Positions 13,281 to 19,048 of a stretch of 23,316 bases of DNA are shown piece after piece (within the stretch, counting starts at the first letter, position 1; every line of letters begins with the position of its first letter). The position numbers and the translations under genes are program-made. The stretch lies in the IMG/VR virus record IMGVR_UViG_3300017989_003100, positions 1 through 23,316 of that record, one strand, 5' to 3'. This DNA is from a virus. The notes under the pieces are model-generated. The model saw nothing but the letters and a program-made list of their open reading frames with translations, had not been told where the DNA came from and did no database searches.

Positions 13281-15359
13281 ATGTCTGTACTAGTCATGGA
13301 TAGCACACACGCGGATAACACCACTGATTTGCATTTGTTGGTAGGGAATTATGAGCAGTACTCGGAATGGGATCCGAGAAGAATTAAAGATAACCTGATG
13401 TTGGAACTTCATTTGGACCCAGATACGGCGGGGGATGTAGCAGATCGGGTATCTAGCGCAATTGGAAAGCTCGATAAACAAGTAATTAGCACAACTCTTA
13501 TCAGAGAGGTCGTTAATTTAGAGCTGATTGAGCGGGGTATAGCTTCAACACCGACTACAATTGATCTGCCAAAACAGGAAATATCCCTGTTGTTAGCGGC
13601 ACCTAGCGCCGAGAATAGTAACCAAACATCATATAATCCGGAAAGCGTCTCGTTTACGCTTTCTGAGATTGTTATGAAAAGAATGGCGCTAGAGACGTTT
13701 TTTGGGGCGGCTTCGTCCCCTACTTCAGCGCATTTGAGTGGCGCTATTCATATTCACGATTTAGGTATGTTTCATCGTGTTTATTGTAGCGTTCATAGCG
13801 TTGACTACATCAAGAAGTATGGGTTAAACTTACCGGATCTTGATGTTATCTCCGGGCCGGCTAATCACTTACGAACATTGATAGGTCATATTAATACGTA
13901 TCTTAGTATTATGCAGGCCTATTATGCCGGAGCGATGGGGCTATCTTATGTGAATATAGCTTTTGCTCCATATTCCATAGGGATGTCCTATGAAGAGCTA
14001 AAACAAGACATGCAGTATTTGATGTTTAGTTTGGCTCAGTGCGCTTACAGCCGGGGAGCGCAAGTTCTGTTTTCTGACTTTAATATCCATCCCTCTGTTC
14101 CAGAATGGATGAAACCACTCCCAGCAATAGGGCCGGGTGGAGTTGAAATGGAGCAGACTTATGGAGAGTTTGAGCGGGAATCTCGACGAGTCGCTAAAGC
14201 AATATTAGAAGTTGCTAAAGAAGGAGATTATACTGGAGCTCCTTTCGCATTTCCTAAGATTGATTTTCATGTCGATCAGACAATATATTCTGATCCAGAA
14301 GCAGAAGAAGTGTATGATGCCGCGTGCGAAGTAGCTAGTAAGCATGGCGGCATTTATTTTGTGATGGATTATTCAGATGTAACTTTAGCGGCGTGTTGCC
14401 GGTTACGGACAACGCTTGATGAAGATTTAATGAATGATCCAGCATCTATTCGTTTTTGCGGCCTTCAGAATGTTACTATAAACCTTCCTCAAATTGGATA
14501 TAGAAACACAAATGCCACTTTAGAGGAATTAGTAAATGAGACTAGGGCCATAATGGATATCGCGCTTGAGGCACACATGATCAAACGTAAGTGGGTAAAG
14601 AAATTCATGGAGCCAGGCCAGTGCCTCAGTGGAATTGGCCGTGTAGGCCCTGACGGCAAGCCCTATGTGGAGTTAGACAGAGCAACGCATATCATAGGAC
14701 TTATTGGTTTGGATTCTCTTTTCTATCATTTACGTGGGCAGCATTTACACGAGTCAAACTCAGTTCTTTTAGAGTCTCTTCAGTATGTTGCGGAGCTCCA
14801 AAAGATTTGTCAAGAATACACAAATAGAACGGGATTAAAGTTCGTTCTTGAAGAGTCTCCAGCAGAATCAGCTTCGAGACGACTCGCTAAGATTGATCTG
14901 CATACCTTTAAAGAAGCGGAGAAATGTGTTCTAGGCAATATGGAGACAGAAGATGTCTATTACCCAAATAGTATTCATTTATTGCCAGACGCCGATGTTT
15001 CACTTCTTCGTAGGATTAGAGTACAGTCGATGTATCATCCGTTTATTGAAGCAGGGGCGATTATTCACGCTTTTGTCGGGGAACAGTTGCCGCCAGCGGC
15101 GTCGATTAAGCGTTTGGTACAAAACACACATAAAGCCGGTCAGTGTGCGCAGCTTACGATTTCTCCGGAATTTACAGTGTGTAAAGATTGCTCTTGTATG
15201 AATTTAGGACTTCATCAGTCGTGTCAATCTTGTGGCAGTTCGAATATATTACATCGTAGCCGCATTGTGGGTTACTTTAGTAATATTGAAAGATGGAATC
15301 CATCGAAGATTGAAGAACTTAAAGCAAGACATATAGGAGAATATTCTGTAGAGGAATAA
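13281..15359 (+). CDS. nrdD: Anaerobic (class III) ribonucleoside-triphosphate reductase
   Basis: 692 residues. It reduces ribonucleoside triphosphates to deoxy forms using a glycyl radical. The C-terminal zinc site has Cys 634, 637, 639, 648 and 651 (CKDCSC, then CQSC). The radical site is RIVGYF with Gly at about 664, near the C-terminus as in the family. The body carries the family's SAHLSGAIHIHDLG segment and the central GLQNVTINLPQIGYRN segment, typical of NrdD. ATG 13281 has GGAG 7 bases upstream. The activating radical-SAM enzyme NrdG is not in this window; the radical SAM gene at 22152 is of another family. The gene implies replication under low oxygen. Confidence 0.92.
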   Translation: MSVLVMDSTHADNTTDLHLLVGNYEQYSEWDPRRIKDNLMLELHLDPDTAGDVADRVSSAIGKLDKQVISTTLIREVVNLELIERGIASTPTTIDLPKQEISLLLAAPSAENSNQTSYNPESVSFTLSEIVMKRMALETFFGAASSPTSAHLSGAIHIHDLGMFHRVYCSVHSVDYIKKYGLNLPDLDVISGPANHLRTLIGHINTYLSIMQAYYAGAMGLSYVNIAFAPYSIGMSYEELKQDMQYLMFSLAQCAYSRGAQVLFSDFNIHPSVPEWMKPLPAIGPGGVEMEQTYGEFERESRRVAKAILEVAKEGDYTGAPFAFPKIDFHVDQTIYSDPEAEEVYDAACEVASKHGGIYFVMDYSDVTLAACCRLRTTLDEDLMNDPASIRFCGLQNVTINLPQIGYRNTNATLEELVNETRAIMDIALEAHMIKRKWVKKFMEPGQCLSGIGRVGPDGKPYVELDRATHIIGLIGLDSLFYHLRGQHLHESNSVLLESLQYVAELQKICQEYTNRTGLKFVLEESPAESASRRLAKIDLHTFKEAEKCVLGNMETEDVYYPNSIHLLPDADVSLLRRIRVQSMYHPFIEAGAIIHAFVGEQLPPAASIKRLVQNTHKAGQCAQLTISPEFTVCKDCSCMNLGLHQSCQSCGSSNILHRSRIVGYFSNIERWNPSKIEELKARHIGEYSVEE

Positions 15360-15361
15360 TC

Positions 15362-15859
15362 ATGGAAAGTTATGAACCTGCTATATGTAAAGCGTTTTTC
15401 AATAAAGATAATATTCGTATAGGACCTTTTAAGTGTATATGGGATGAGGATGTAACTGGTGAGGATTGCTTTACTTGCTATATTCACCCTTCAGAAATTA
15501 ATATGCTAAACAAAGACCAGCTTCAAAATGAGAGGGGTGTAATTTTTAGATTTAATAGCAGGGTCTTTGCGTTCTTTCCTTCTCTATGCTCGGTATTTAT
15601 AACAACTTTATCGTTAAACGGATTTTCTGATTGTTTATCTATACCGCAGCCAGATGCGTTATACGTTCGTACGACAACATCCTTAGATACGGCAGTTTAT
15701 GATAGAAAGGATGAGACGTGGTTATATAGATATATTTTTTCATGGTCTATGGGGATGGTTAAAATGTTTATCCCAGGAGTTGGTGGTTTGTATACACCTC
15801 GTAGTAATGGTGCGGCAGAGGAAGTTTGGACTAAAGATATGTCAGTTTTAAGCAATTGA
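15362..15859 (+). CDS. Protein of unknown function
   Basis: 165 residues, starting two bases after the nrdD stop and so probably co-translated. Aromatic-rich, with cysteines scattered in the N-terminal half (PFKCIW, DCFTCYIHP, SLCSVF) and a hydrophobic stretch (YIFSWSMGMVKMFIPGVGGLY) near residues 120-142. It has no radical-SAM CxxxCxxC and cannot be NrdG. Coupling to nrdD suggests an accessory to nucleotide metabolism, but no family is recognised. Confidence 0.6.
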   Translation: MESYEPAICKAFFNKDNIRIGPFKCIWDEDVTGEDCFTCYIHPSEINMLNKDQLQNERGVIFRFNSRVFAFFPSLCSVFITTLSLNGFSDCLSIPQPDALYVRTTTSLDTAVYDRKDETWLYRYIFSWSMGMVKMFIPGVGGLYTPRSNGAAEEVWTKDMSVLSN

Positions 15860-15908
15860 AATTTTCGCTGTTTCGGACTAATATATAGTGGAGTTGCAGT
15901 AATTCTGG

Positions 15909-15944
15909 AAAAGATAGAAAGTCTATTTTTTGTTTTTGTTTTTT
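15909..15944 (+). terminator. Probable intrinsic terminator after the nrdD operon
   Basis: ATAGA (15914-15918) pairs with TCTAT (15922-15926), extended by A/T pairs on both sides. A run of T residues broken by single G follows (15926-15944). The stem is weak, but the T-tract is long. A second small hairpin, GAGTT-GCAGT-AATTC (15891-15905), precedes it. It separates the nrdD operon from the RNA cluster. Confidence 0.5.
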
Positions 15945-15960
15945 AGCTACCGAGAAAGAA

Positions 15961-16036
15961 GCGGGCCGAAGGAAATGGGTTATCACCTGAAAAGATAAAC
16001 CCCCACTTCTAACAACTTGCCCGCAGATACATTTCC
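15961..16036 (+). ncRNA. Structured RNA unit 0 (no tRNA body), pseudoknotted
   Basis: Outer helix: GCGGGC (15961-15966) with GCCCGC (16019-16024). Inner helix: GGGTTATC (15977-15984) with GATAAACCC (15994-16002, one bulge), capped by a short loop. A crossing helix, GGAAATG (15971-15977) with CATTTCC (16030-16036), makes a pseudoknot. The strand order GGCCG-AAGGAAAT-GGGTTA on the left and GAAAA...AACCC on the right aligns with units 1 and 2, which have a permuted tRNA-like body where this unit has a loop. Not a family I can name. Transcription from the + strand is inferred from the neighbouring tRNA motifs. Confidence 0.55.
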
Positions 16037-16161
16037 CGAGCCGGAGTAAGAGGATTATCAATTGATACCGCTGTGTGTGGGTTCGAGCCCCACCTCATCT
16101 GGGTGAGTAGCTCAATTGGAAGAGCGGCGGAAAAATTCTCCTTTTACATCTTTTGTTCGGG
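16035..16161 (+). ncRNA. Structured RNA unit 1 enclosing a circularly permuted tRNA-like body
   Basis: The 3' half of a tRNA comes first. Anticodon-stem strand CCGC 16068-16071, variable TGTGT, T-arm GTGGG-TTCGAGC-CCCAC 16077-16093 and acceptor CTCATCT 16094-16100. The 5' half follows with no gap: acceptor GGGTGAG 16101-16107, TA, D-arm GCTC-AATTGGAA-GAGC 16110-16125, G26 and GCGG 16127-16130. All four arms pair, and D-loop and T-loop consensus bases are present. Flanking helices enclose it: GAGGATT (16050-16056) with AATTCTC (16134-16140), and CCCGAGC (16035-16041) with GTTCGGG (16155-16161). No anticodon can be read, because the loop is where the two outer ends would have to be joined. No discriminator base or CCA lies between acceptor strands. 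Confidence 0.75.
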
Positions 16162-16180
16162 TCCTACTTTTTATGTATTG

Positions 16181-16331
16181 GTTGAGCCGAGTCGAAAGGG
16201 TTACCATCAATAAACACTAACAGAGCGGTTCGAATCCGTAACTCATCGAGGACAAGCCGTCTTGATGAGACTAGTCCAATTGGAAGAGACAAGTGCGAAA
16301 AACCCACCTTTCGAGTAGTGTTTTGCTCAAC
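16181..16331 (+). ncRNA. Structured RNA unit 2 enclosing a second permuted tRNA-like body
   Basis: Same order as unit 1 with different bases in the stems. CACT 16215-16218, T-arm GCGG-TTCGAAT-CCGT 16225-16239, then CTCATCGAG 16242-16250, a ten-base loop and CTTGATGAG 16261-16269. The last two form a 9-bp hairpin that includes the acceptor stem. A D-arm follows (GTC...GAC around AATTGGAA, 16274-16290), then AGTG 16292-16295, which pairs with CACT. The enclosing helices are TCGAAA-GGGTT (16192-16202) with AACCC...TTTCGA (16301-16305, 16309-16314), and GTTGAGC (16181-16187) with GCTCAAC (16325-16331). T- and acceptor-stem edges have A-A mismatches, and the D-stem is short, so this body is less canonical than unit 1. 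Confidence 0.68.
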
Positions 16332-16368
16332 TGATATATAAATGCTCGCCTAGACGTTGCTAAATATG

Positions 16369-16401
16369 TGATATACATTTGATACACATGTGATACATTT
16401 T
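16369..16401 (+). repeat. Three tandem 11-base repeats before the ubiquitin-like gene
   Basis: TGATATACATT, TGATACACATG and TGATACATTTT follow one another with a period of 11 bases, about one helical turn, ending 51 bases before the modifier ATG. The middle copy contains the palindrome CACATGTG. This could be an iterated protein-binding site or an upstream promoter element. No convincing -35/-10 pair is seen between here and the gene. Confidence 0.6.
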
Positions 16402-16452
16402 GCTAGTAGTACAGTTTTATGTAACAAAACAAATCTTTCTCGGAGAAGCAAA

Positions 16453-16668
16453 ATGATCATCAAAAAGGGTGTGCAGCAAATGCATATGGACCTGAACGGC
16501 GCGACAAAGACGGTACAGGACGTTTTCGACGTCTACCGTTCAGTTCTCAACCTCGGAAACAACGTCAGCGTTCTCGTTGACGGTCGTGAGGCCAACATGC
16601 AGACGCAGGTCGGCGATAGCAATATCGTCGAGTTCACAGTGACAGAGGAGCTCCGCTCAAAGGGCTAA
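16453..16668 (+). CDS. Ubiquitin-like beta-grasp modifier (PRTRC protein C-like)
   Basis: 71 residues. The predicted order is beta-beta-helix-beta-beta: a strand pair to about residue 18, the helix TVQDVFDVYRSVL, strand NVSVLVDG, an EANMQTQVGDSN turn, and strand IVEFTVTEEL, ending RSKG. A free C-terminal Gly is what E1-type enzymes adenylate, so no processing would be needed. Size, fold order and a Gly end fit PRTRC system protein C and other bacterial ubiquitin-like proteins, and the next genes are E2-, JAB- and E1-like. ATG 16453 has GGAG 7 bases upstream; the open frame from 16390 has no SD. Codons favour C/G endings (GAC, GTC, CTC, AAC), unlike its neighbours, suggesting strong expression or separate origin. 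Confidence 0.75.
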   Translation: MIIKKGVQQMHMDLNGATKTVQDVFDVYRSVLNLGNNVSVLVDGREANMQTQVGDSNIVEFTVTEELRSKG

Positions 16669-16694
16669 GAGTCGCTGAGGCTACATTTTTTGTG

Positions 16695-16735
16695 AAAAAG
16701 GAAGGGAGAAATAAAATTCTCCCTTCCTTTTTTTT
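16695..16735 (+). terminator. Strong intrinsic terminator after the modifier gene
   Basis: GGAAGGGAGAA (16700-16710) pairs perfectly with TTCTCCCTTCC (16717-16727). The stem is extended by A-T pairs to about 16 bp and followed by an uninterrupted T-tract. The A-run on the other side would let it work in both directions. It sits between the modifier and the three enzyme genes, so the latter would be made by read-through or a promoter not seen here. Confidence 0.92.
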
Positions 16736-16755
16736 ATCCATCAGGAGGCTATAAA

Positions 16756-17418
16756 ATGGCCAAAAAAGCCGTTAAATCTGTTCGTAAAATAAAGCGAGTC
16801 CCGCCAGCCATCTTATCTGTTTCGTTAACTGGCAAAGATAATGATTTCGAATCGGGTAGAAGTTTTCATCTATTTGAAAATTACCCGATGATCCGCCCCA
16901 TAAAGTTTGACGGAAAGGATCACATACTACAACTTCCGTATAGCTATTACTTGATAACTGTTTATGCCACTGCAAAACAGTTTGCTATTAATTCCGTATC
17001 GATCGTTATATCTAAATCTAAGCTATTGGATTGGGAGCAACTAGTTTTGTGTATGCTTCCAAACACATACGCAGATAGCGGTCGGGTTTGTTGGGGGTGT
17101 CACGCAGTTAAGGATGTCGACATCTCGAACTTCTATGACGAAGTTGTCGCATTGTTTTGGAGCTCCGCGTTTAATCACGATATTGGGGTTAGTCCAAAAC
17201 ATTTTGACAAGACATTGCAAGAACGGCCGGGAGATTTCTCTCACATGTTCTGTGATGTTCTTTTGCGACACTTAAGATCTGCTGGCGTTGAAGAAAAGTA
17301 CGATAGAGTTCTTGCCGAAGCCGTAATTGAAGAAGCGCCGAAGAGTACTACAGCAGATAAGAAAAAGAAAACCGCGGACCCAGGAAATGACGCCGAAGAA
17401 ATTCGTGCGGCATTTTAG
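16756..17418 (+). CDS. E2-like protein (PRTRC protein B-like)
   Basis: 220 residues from ATG 16756, with AGGAGG eight bases upstream. An N-terminal beta region is followed by LPYSYYLITVYA (60-71), a strand, then LPNTYADSGRVCWGC (101-115). The arrangement of LPN, aromatic, G and C-x-G matches the E2-like fold of PRTRC protein B. Cys 112 (RVCWG) is the candidate catalytic cysteine, with Cys 115 three residues on. A helical ending with an F-x-SSAFNHDIG segment and a disordered Lys/Ala tail follow. It would receive the modifier from the E1 and pass it to a target. Assignment rests on local motif pattern and gene context, and whether Cys 112 is active is untested. Confidence 0.65.
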   Translation: MAKKAVKSVRKIKRVPPAILSVSLTGKDNDFESGRSFHLFENYPMIRPIKFDGKDHILQLPYSYYLITVYATAKQFAINSVSIVISKSKLLDWEQLVLCMLPNTYADSGRVCWGCHAVKDVDISNFYDEVVALFWSSAFNHDIGVSPKHFDKTLQERPGDFSHMFCDVLLRHLRSAGVEEKYDRVLAEAVIEEAPKSTTADKKKKTADPGNDAEEIRAAF

Positions 17419-17434
17419 TGAAAATTAGAGGTCA

Positions 17435-18391
17435 TTGAGTGTAGATATGAAACTTACAATATCGAGAGACAAACTTACAAGGTCTGAAACTCCGTATAAG
17501 GTGACTCTTATGGAAGCGACAGTTATTTACGCTAAGATGCTGGGCTGGGTGATAATCGCGGATAAAGATAGATGTCTGGTCCCTGACTGGGAAGAATTTC
17601 CGAGGATCCCGTCTTCCTGGTTCTGGTCACTGATACATGATTTGATGAAATACAAAAAAGAAGTAACGCTAGTGCTGTATATCGATACCGAGACTAAAGA
17701 GTGGAGTTTCGACGTGCCCGATCAATCGGGCAGTGGGGCTTCATGCCATTACGTAGTTCGTCGGTTTGATGATAACCGCGAGCCGTTTGGCACGATACAT
17801 ACACACCCCAATATGAGTGCGTTTCATAGTGGGACCGATCACCATGACGAGTCGGGCGAGAATAACTTAGACGGCGTACATTTCGTATTGGGATTTTCGG
17901 AATTTTCAAAATTCCAGATATCGGGTGTTTTGACTTGCAACGGTGCGAGATCAGAAATTGACATCTTTAAAGCCTTTGACATCGAGGAGATTGACTTAAG
18001 TGAAAGACTTAAGGAAGCTTCTAGCGCATACGATAACAATCCAGTCGTTAAAAAAGACAGAGCAACCAACAGAACCGTCTGCAAAGGAAGAGCCTTCTCA
18101 GCCGACGATGACGAATGGGAGTACGGATGGAAAGGATACAGCGGAGTCCCCGCAGGAGTCAGTTACGGGACTCCATATTGTCCAGGTAGGGGCGGGGGGA
18201 ATTGGAACCAAGCTGGCGGACGGAGTAGTACGCCGGTTGCAAAAGCAGGAAACGTCGTCCCTAGTAATAGTGGACGGGGACACAATAGAGCCGAGCAATC
18301 TGACAAGACAAGAGTTTACACCGATCCAAGTGGGAATGCCGAAAGCAGAAGCATTGTGCCAAGGGTTGCAAGAAAAATATCCGGAAGCTGA
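17435..18391 (+). CDS. JAMM/JAB metallopeptidase (PRTRC protein A-like) with long overlapping tail
   Basis: A complete JAMM motif lies at residues 122-135: H122-T-H124-P, seven residues after H124 to S132, then D135 (HTHPNMSAFHSGTD). These zinc peptidases cleave isopeptide bonds or trim ubiquitin-like proteins. The JAB domain ends near residue 190. The last 130 residues, from about base 18000, are Gly/Ser/Arg-rich, look disordered and are read in a different frame from the E1-like gene on the same DNA. The start is TTG 17435 after AGAGGT at spacing 5; ATG 17447 is too far from that SD. Since the modifier already ends in Gly, the enzyme more likely removes conjugates than matures a precursor. 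Confidence 0.85.
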   Translation: MSVDMKLTISRDKLTRSETPYKVTLMEATVIYAKMLGWVIIADKDRCLVPDWEEFPRIPSSWFWSLIHDLMKYKKEVTLVLYIDTETKEWSFDVPDQSGSGASCHYVVRRFDDNREPFGTIHTHPNMSAFHSGTDHHDESGENNLDGVHFVLGFSEFSKFQISGVLTCNGARSEIDIFKAFDIEEIDLSERLKEASSAYDNNPVVKKDRATNRTVCKGRAFSADDDEWEYGWKGYSGVPAGVSYGTPYCPGRGGGNWNQAGGRSSTPVAKAGNVVPSNSGRGHNRAEQSDKTRVYTDPSGNAESRSIVPRVARKISGS

Positions 18392-18941
18392 GTTGGATAT
18401 AGGATTCGTACATAAGTATGTGGGTGAAGAGTTTATCAAAGAGAACTTTAATGGCGGAAAGGTTGACCTCGTTCTTCTTGCGGTCGATTCTGACGTCACT
18501 CGTAAGTTCTTTATTGAGAGCTATGACGGGTGGATTATTTCTGGTCAAAACGACTACCAAGACGGTAGTACGTTTATTTGGCATCCAGAATTGAACCCGA
18601 ACCCCACAAAATCTCCTATTCCTGTTTATGTCGAGTTAGGTGAAAGCGGCGTAGACAGGTCGAAAATGAGCTGTCAGGAGATCTCTAATTTGGAAGGCGG
18701 AGAACAACTGAACTTCGCTAATTTTATGGCCGCAGGTTGGATGTTAGCGGCGCTGGAAGCTCTTGTCGGTAATATTCCGCTGGAGTGGAATTTCGTCTTC
18801 TTTAACCTTCAAACGGGAGAAGCCTCGTCTTCTTGGCGCGGGGTTGATGTTCGACCTAATTTGCTTCAGCCTCTTCGTAGCAGGCCTGACTTACCTGATA
18901 CAGAGGTCGAAGCGCCCGCCGAGGCCGCCGCGGCAGAGTAA
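18000..18941 (+). CDS. E1/ThiF-like adenylating enzyme (PRTRC ThiF-like)
   Basis: 313 residues. The Rossmann ATP site is GAGGIG at residues 64-69. Then come VDGDTIEPSNLTRQ (acidic, Asn and Arg-Gln residues of the E1 active site) and VGMPKAEAL with the conserved Lys. Cys 225 in SCQEISNLEGGEQ is the likely thioester cysteine. It would adenylate the modifier's C-terminal Gly. There are no ThiF-type zinc CxxC pairs. GTG 18000 has GAGGAG ten bases upstream; ATG 18108 in frame lacks a good SD. With the GTG start it overlaps the JAB gene by 392 bases in another frame. The first 55 residues are disordered and could be dispensable, but the ATP site itself still lies in the overlap. Confidence 0.85.
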   Translation: MKDLRKLLAHTITIQSLKKTEQPTEPSAKEEPSQPTMTNGSTDGKDTAESPQESVTGLHIVQVGAGGIGTKLADGVVRRLQKQETSSLVIVDGDTIEPSNLTRQEFTPIQVGMPKAEALCQGLQEKYPEAELDIGFVHKYVGEEFIKENFNGGKVDLVLLAVDSDVTRKFFIESYDGWIISGQNDYQDGSTFIWHPELNPNPTKSPIPVYVELGESGVDRSKMSCQEISNLEGGEQLNFANFMAAGWMLAALEALVGNIPLEWNFVFFNLQTGEASSSWRGVDVRPNLLQPLRSRPDLPDTEVEAPAEAAAAE

Positions 18942-19041
18942 CCCGGCGGTTGAGACGGAACAGACAAGAGAAAGCAGTATGACCAAGCTTCAAAAGCGCC
19001 GTGCTGATGCTCGGCGTGACCAGATCAGAATAATAAAGTGA
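18847..19041 (+). CDS. Possible small membrane protein overlapping the E1 end
   Basis: 64 residues from ATG 18847. A hydrophobic segment MFDLICFSLFVAGLTYLI is followed by a basic, Pro-rich cytoplasm-like tail (QRSKRPPRPPRQ) and a charged end (KLQKRRADARRDQIRIIK). It overlaps the last 95 bases of the E1-like gene and then fills most of the gap to the next gene, which speaks for a real gene. The SD is weak (GGGG). It could instead start at ATG 18979, giving a 20-residue peptide. Confidence 0.4.
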   Translation: MFDLICFSLFVAGLTYLIQRSKRPPRPPRQSNPAVETEQTRESSMTKLQKRRADARRDQIRIIK

Positions 19042-19048
19042 GGTACGT

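Noticed and set aside
16101-16247. An ordinary intron-containing tRNA made of the unit 1 5' half and unit 2 3' half
   Set aside because: The anticodon-stem strands GCGG and CACT do not pair, and the acceptor ends mismatch at position 1-72. Pairing works only within each unit.
15860-16331. Group I intron core around the permuted tRNA bodies
   Set aside because: The order 3' exon-5' exon fits a permuted intron-exon, and GACT/AGTC strands near 15876 and 15921 resemble P7. However, no convincing P3-P8 core, internal guide sequence or U-G splice site could be assembled, and unit 2 has too little flanking sequence.
18000-18391. Programmed frameshift fusing the JAB and E1-like genes
   Set aside because: The E1 frame is +1 to JAB, and no +1 slippery site was found. 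The A-run near 18050 would favour -1. GTG 18000 has its own strong SD.
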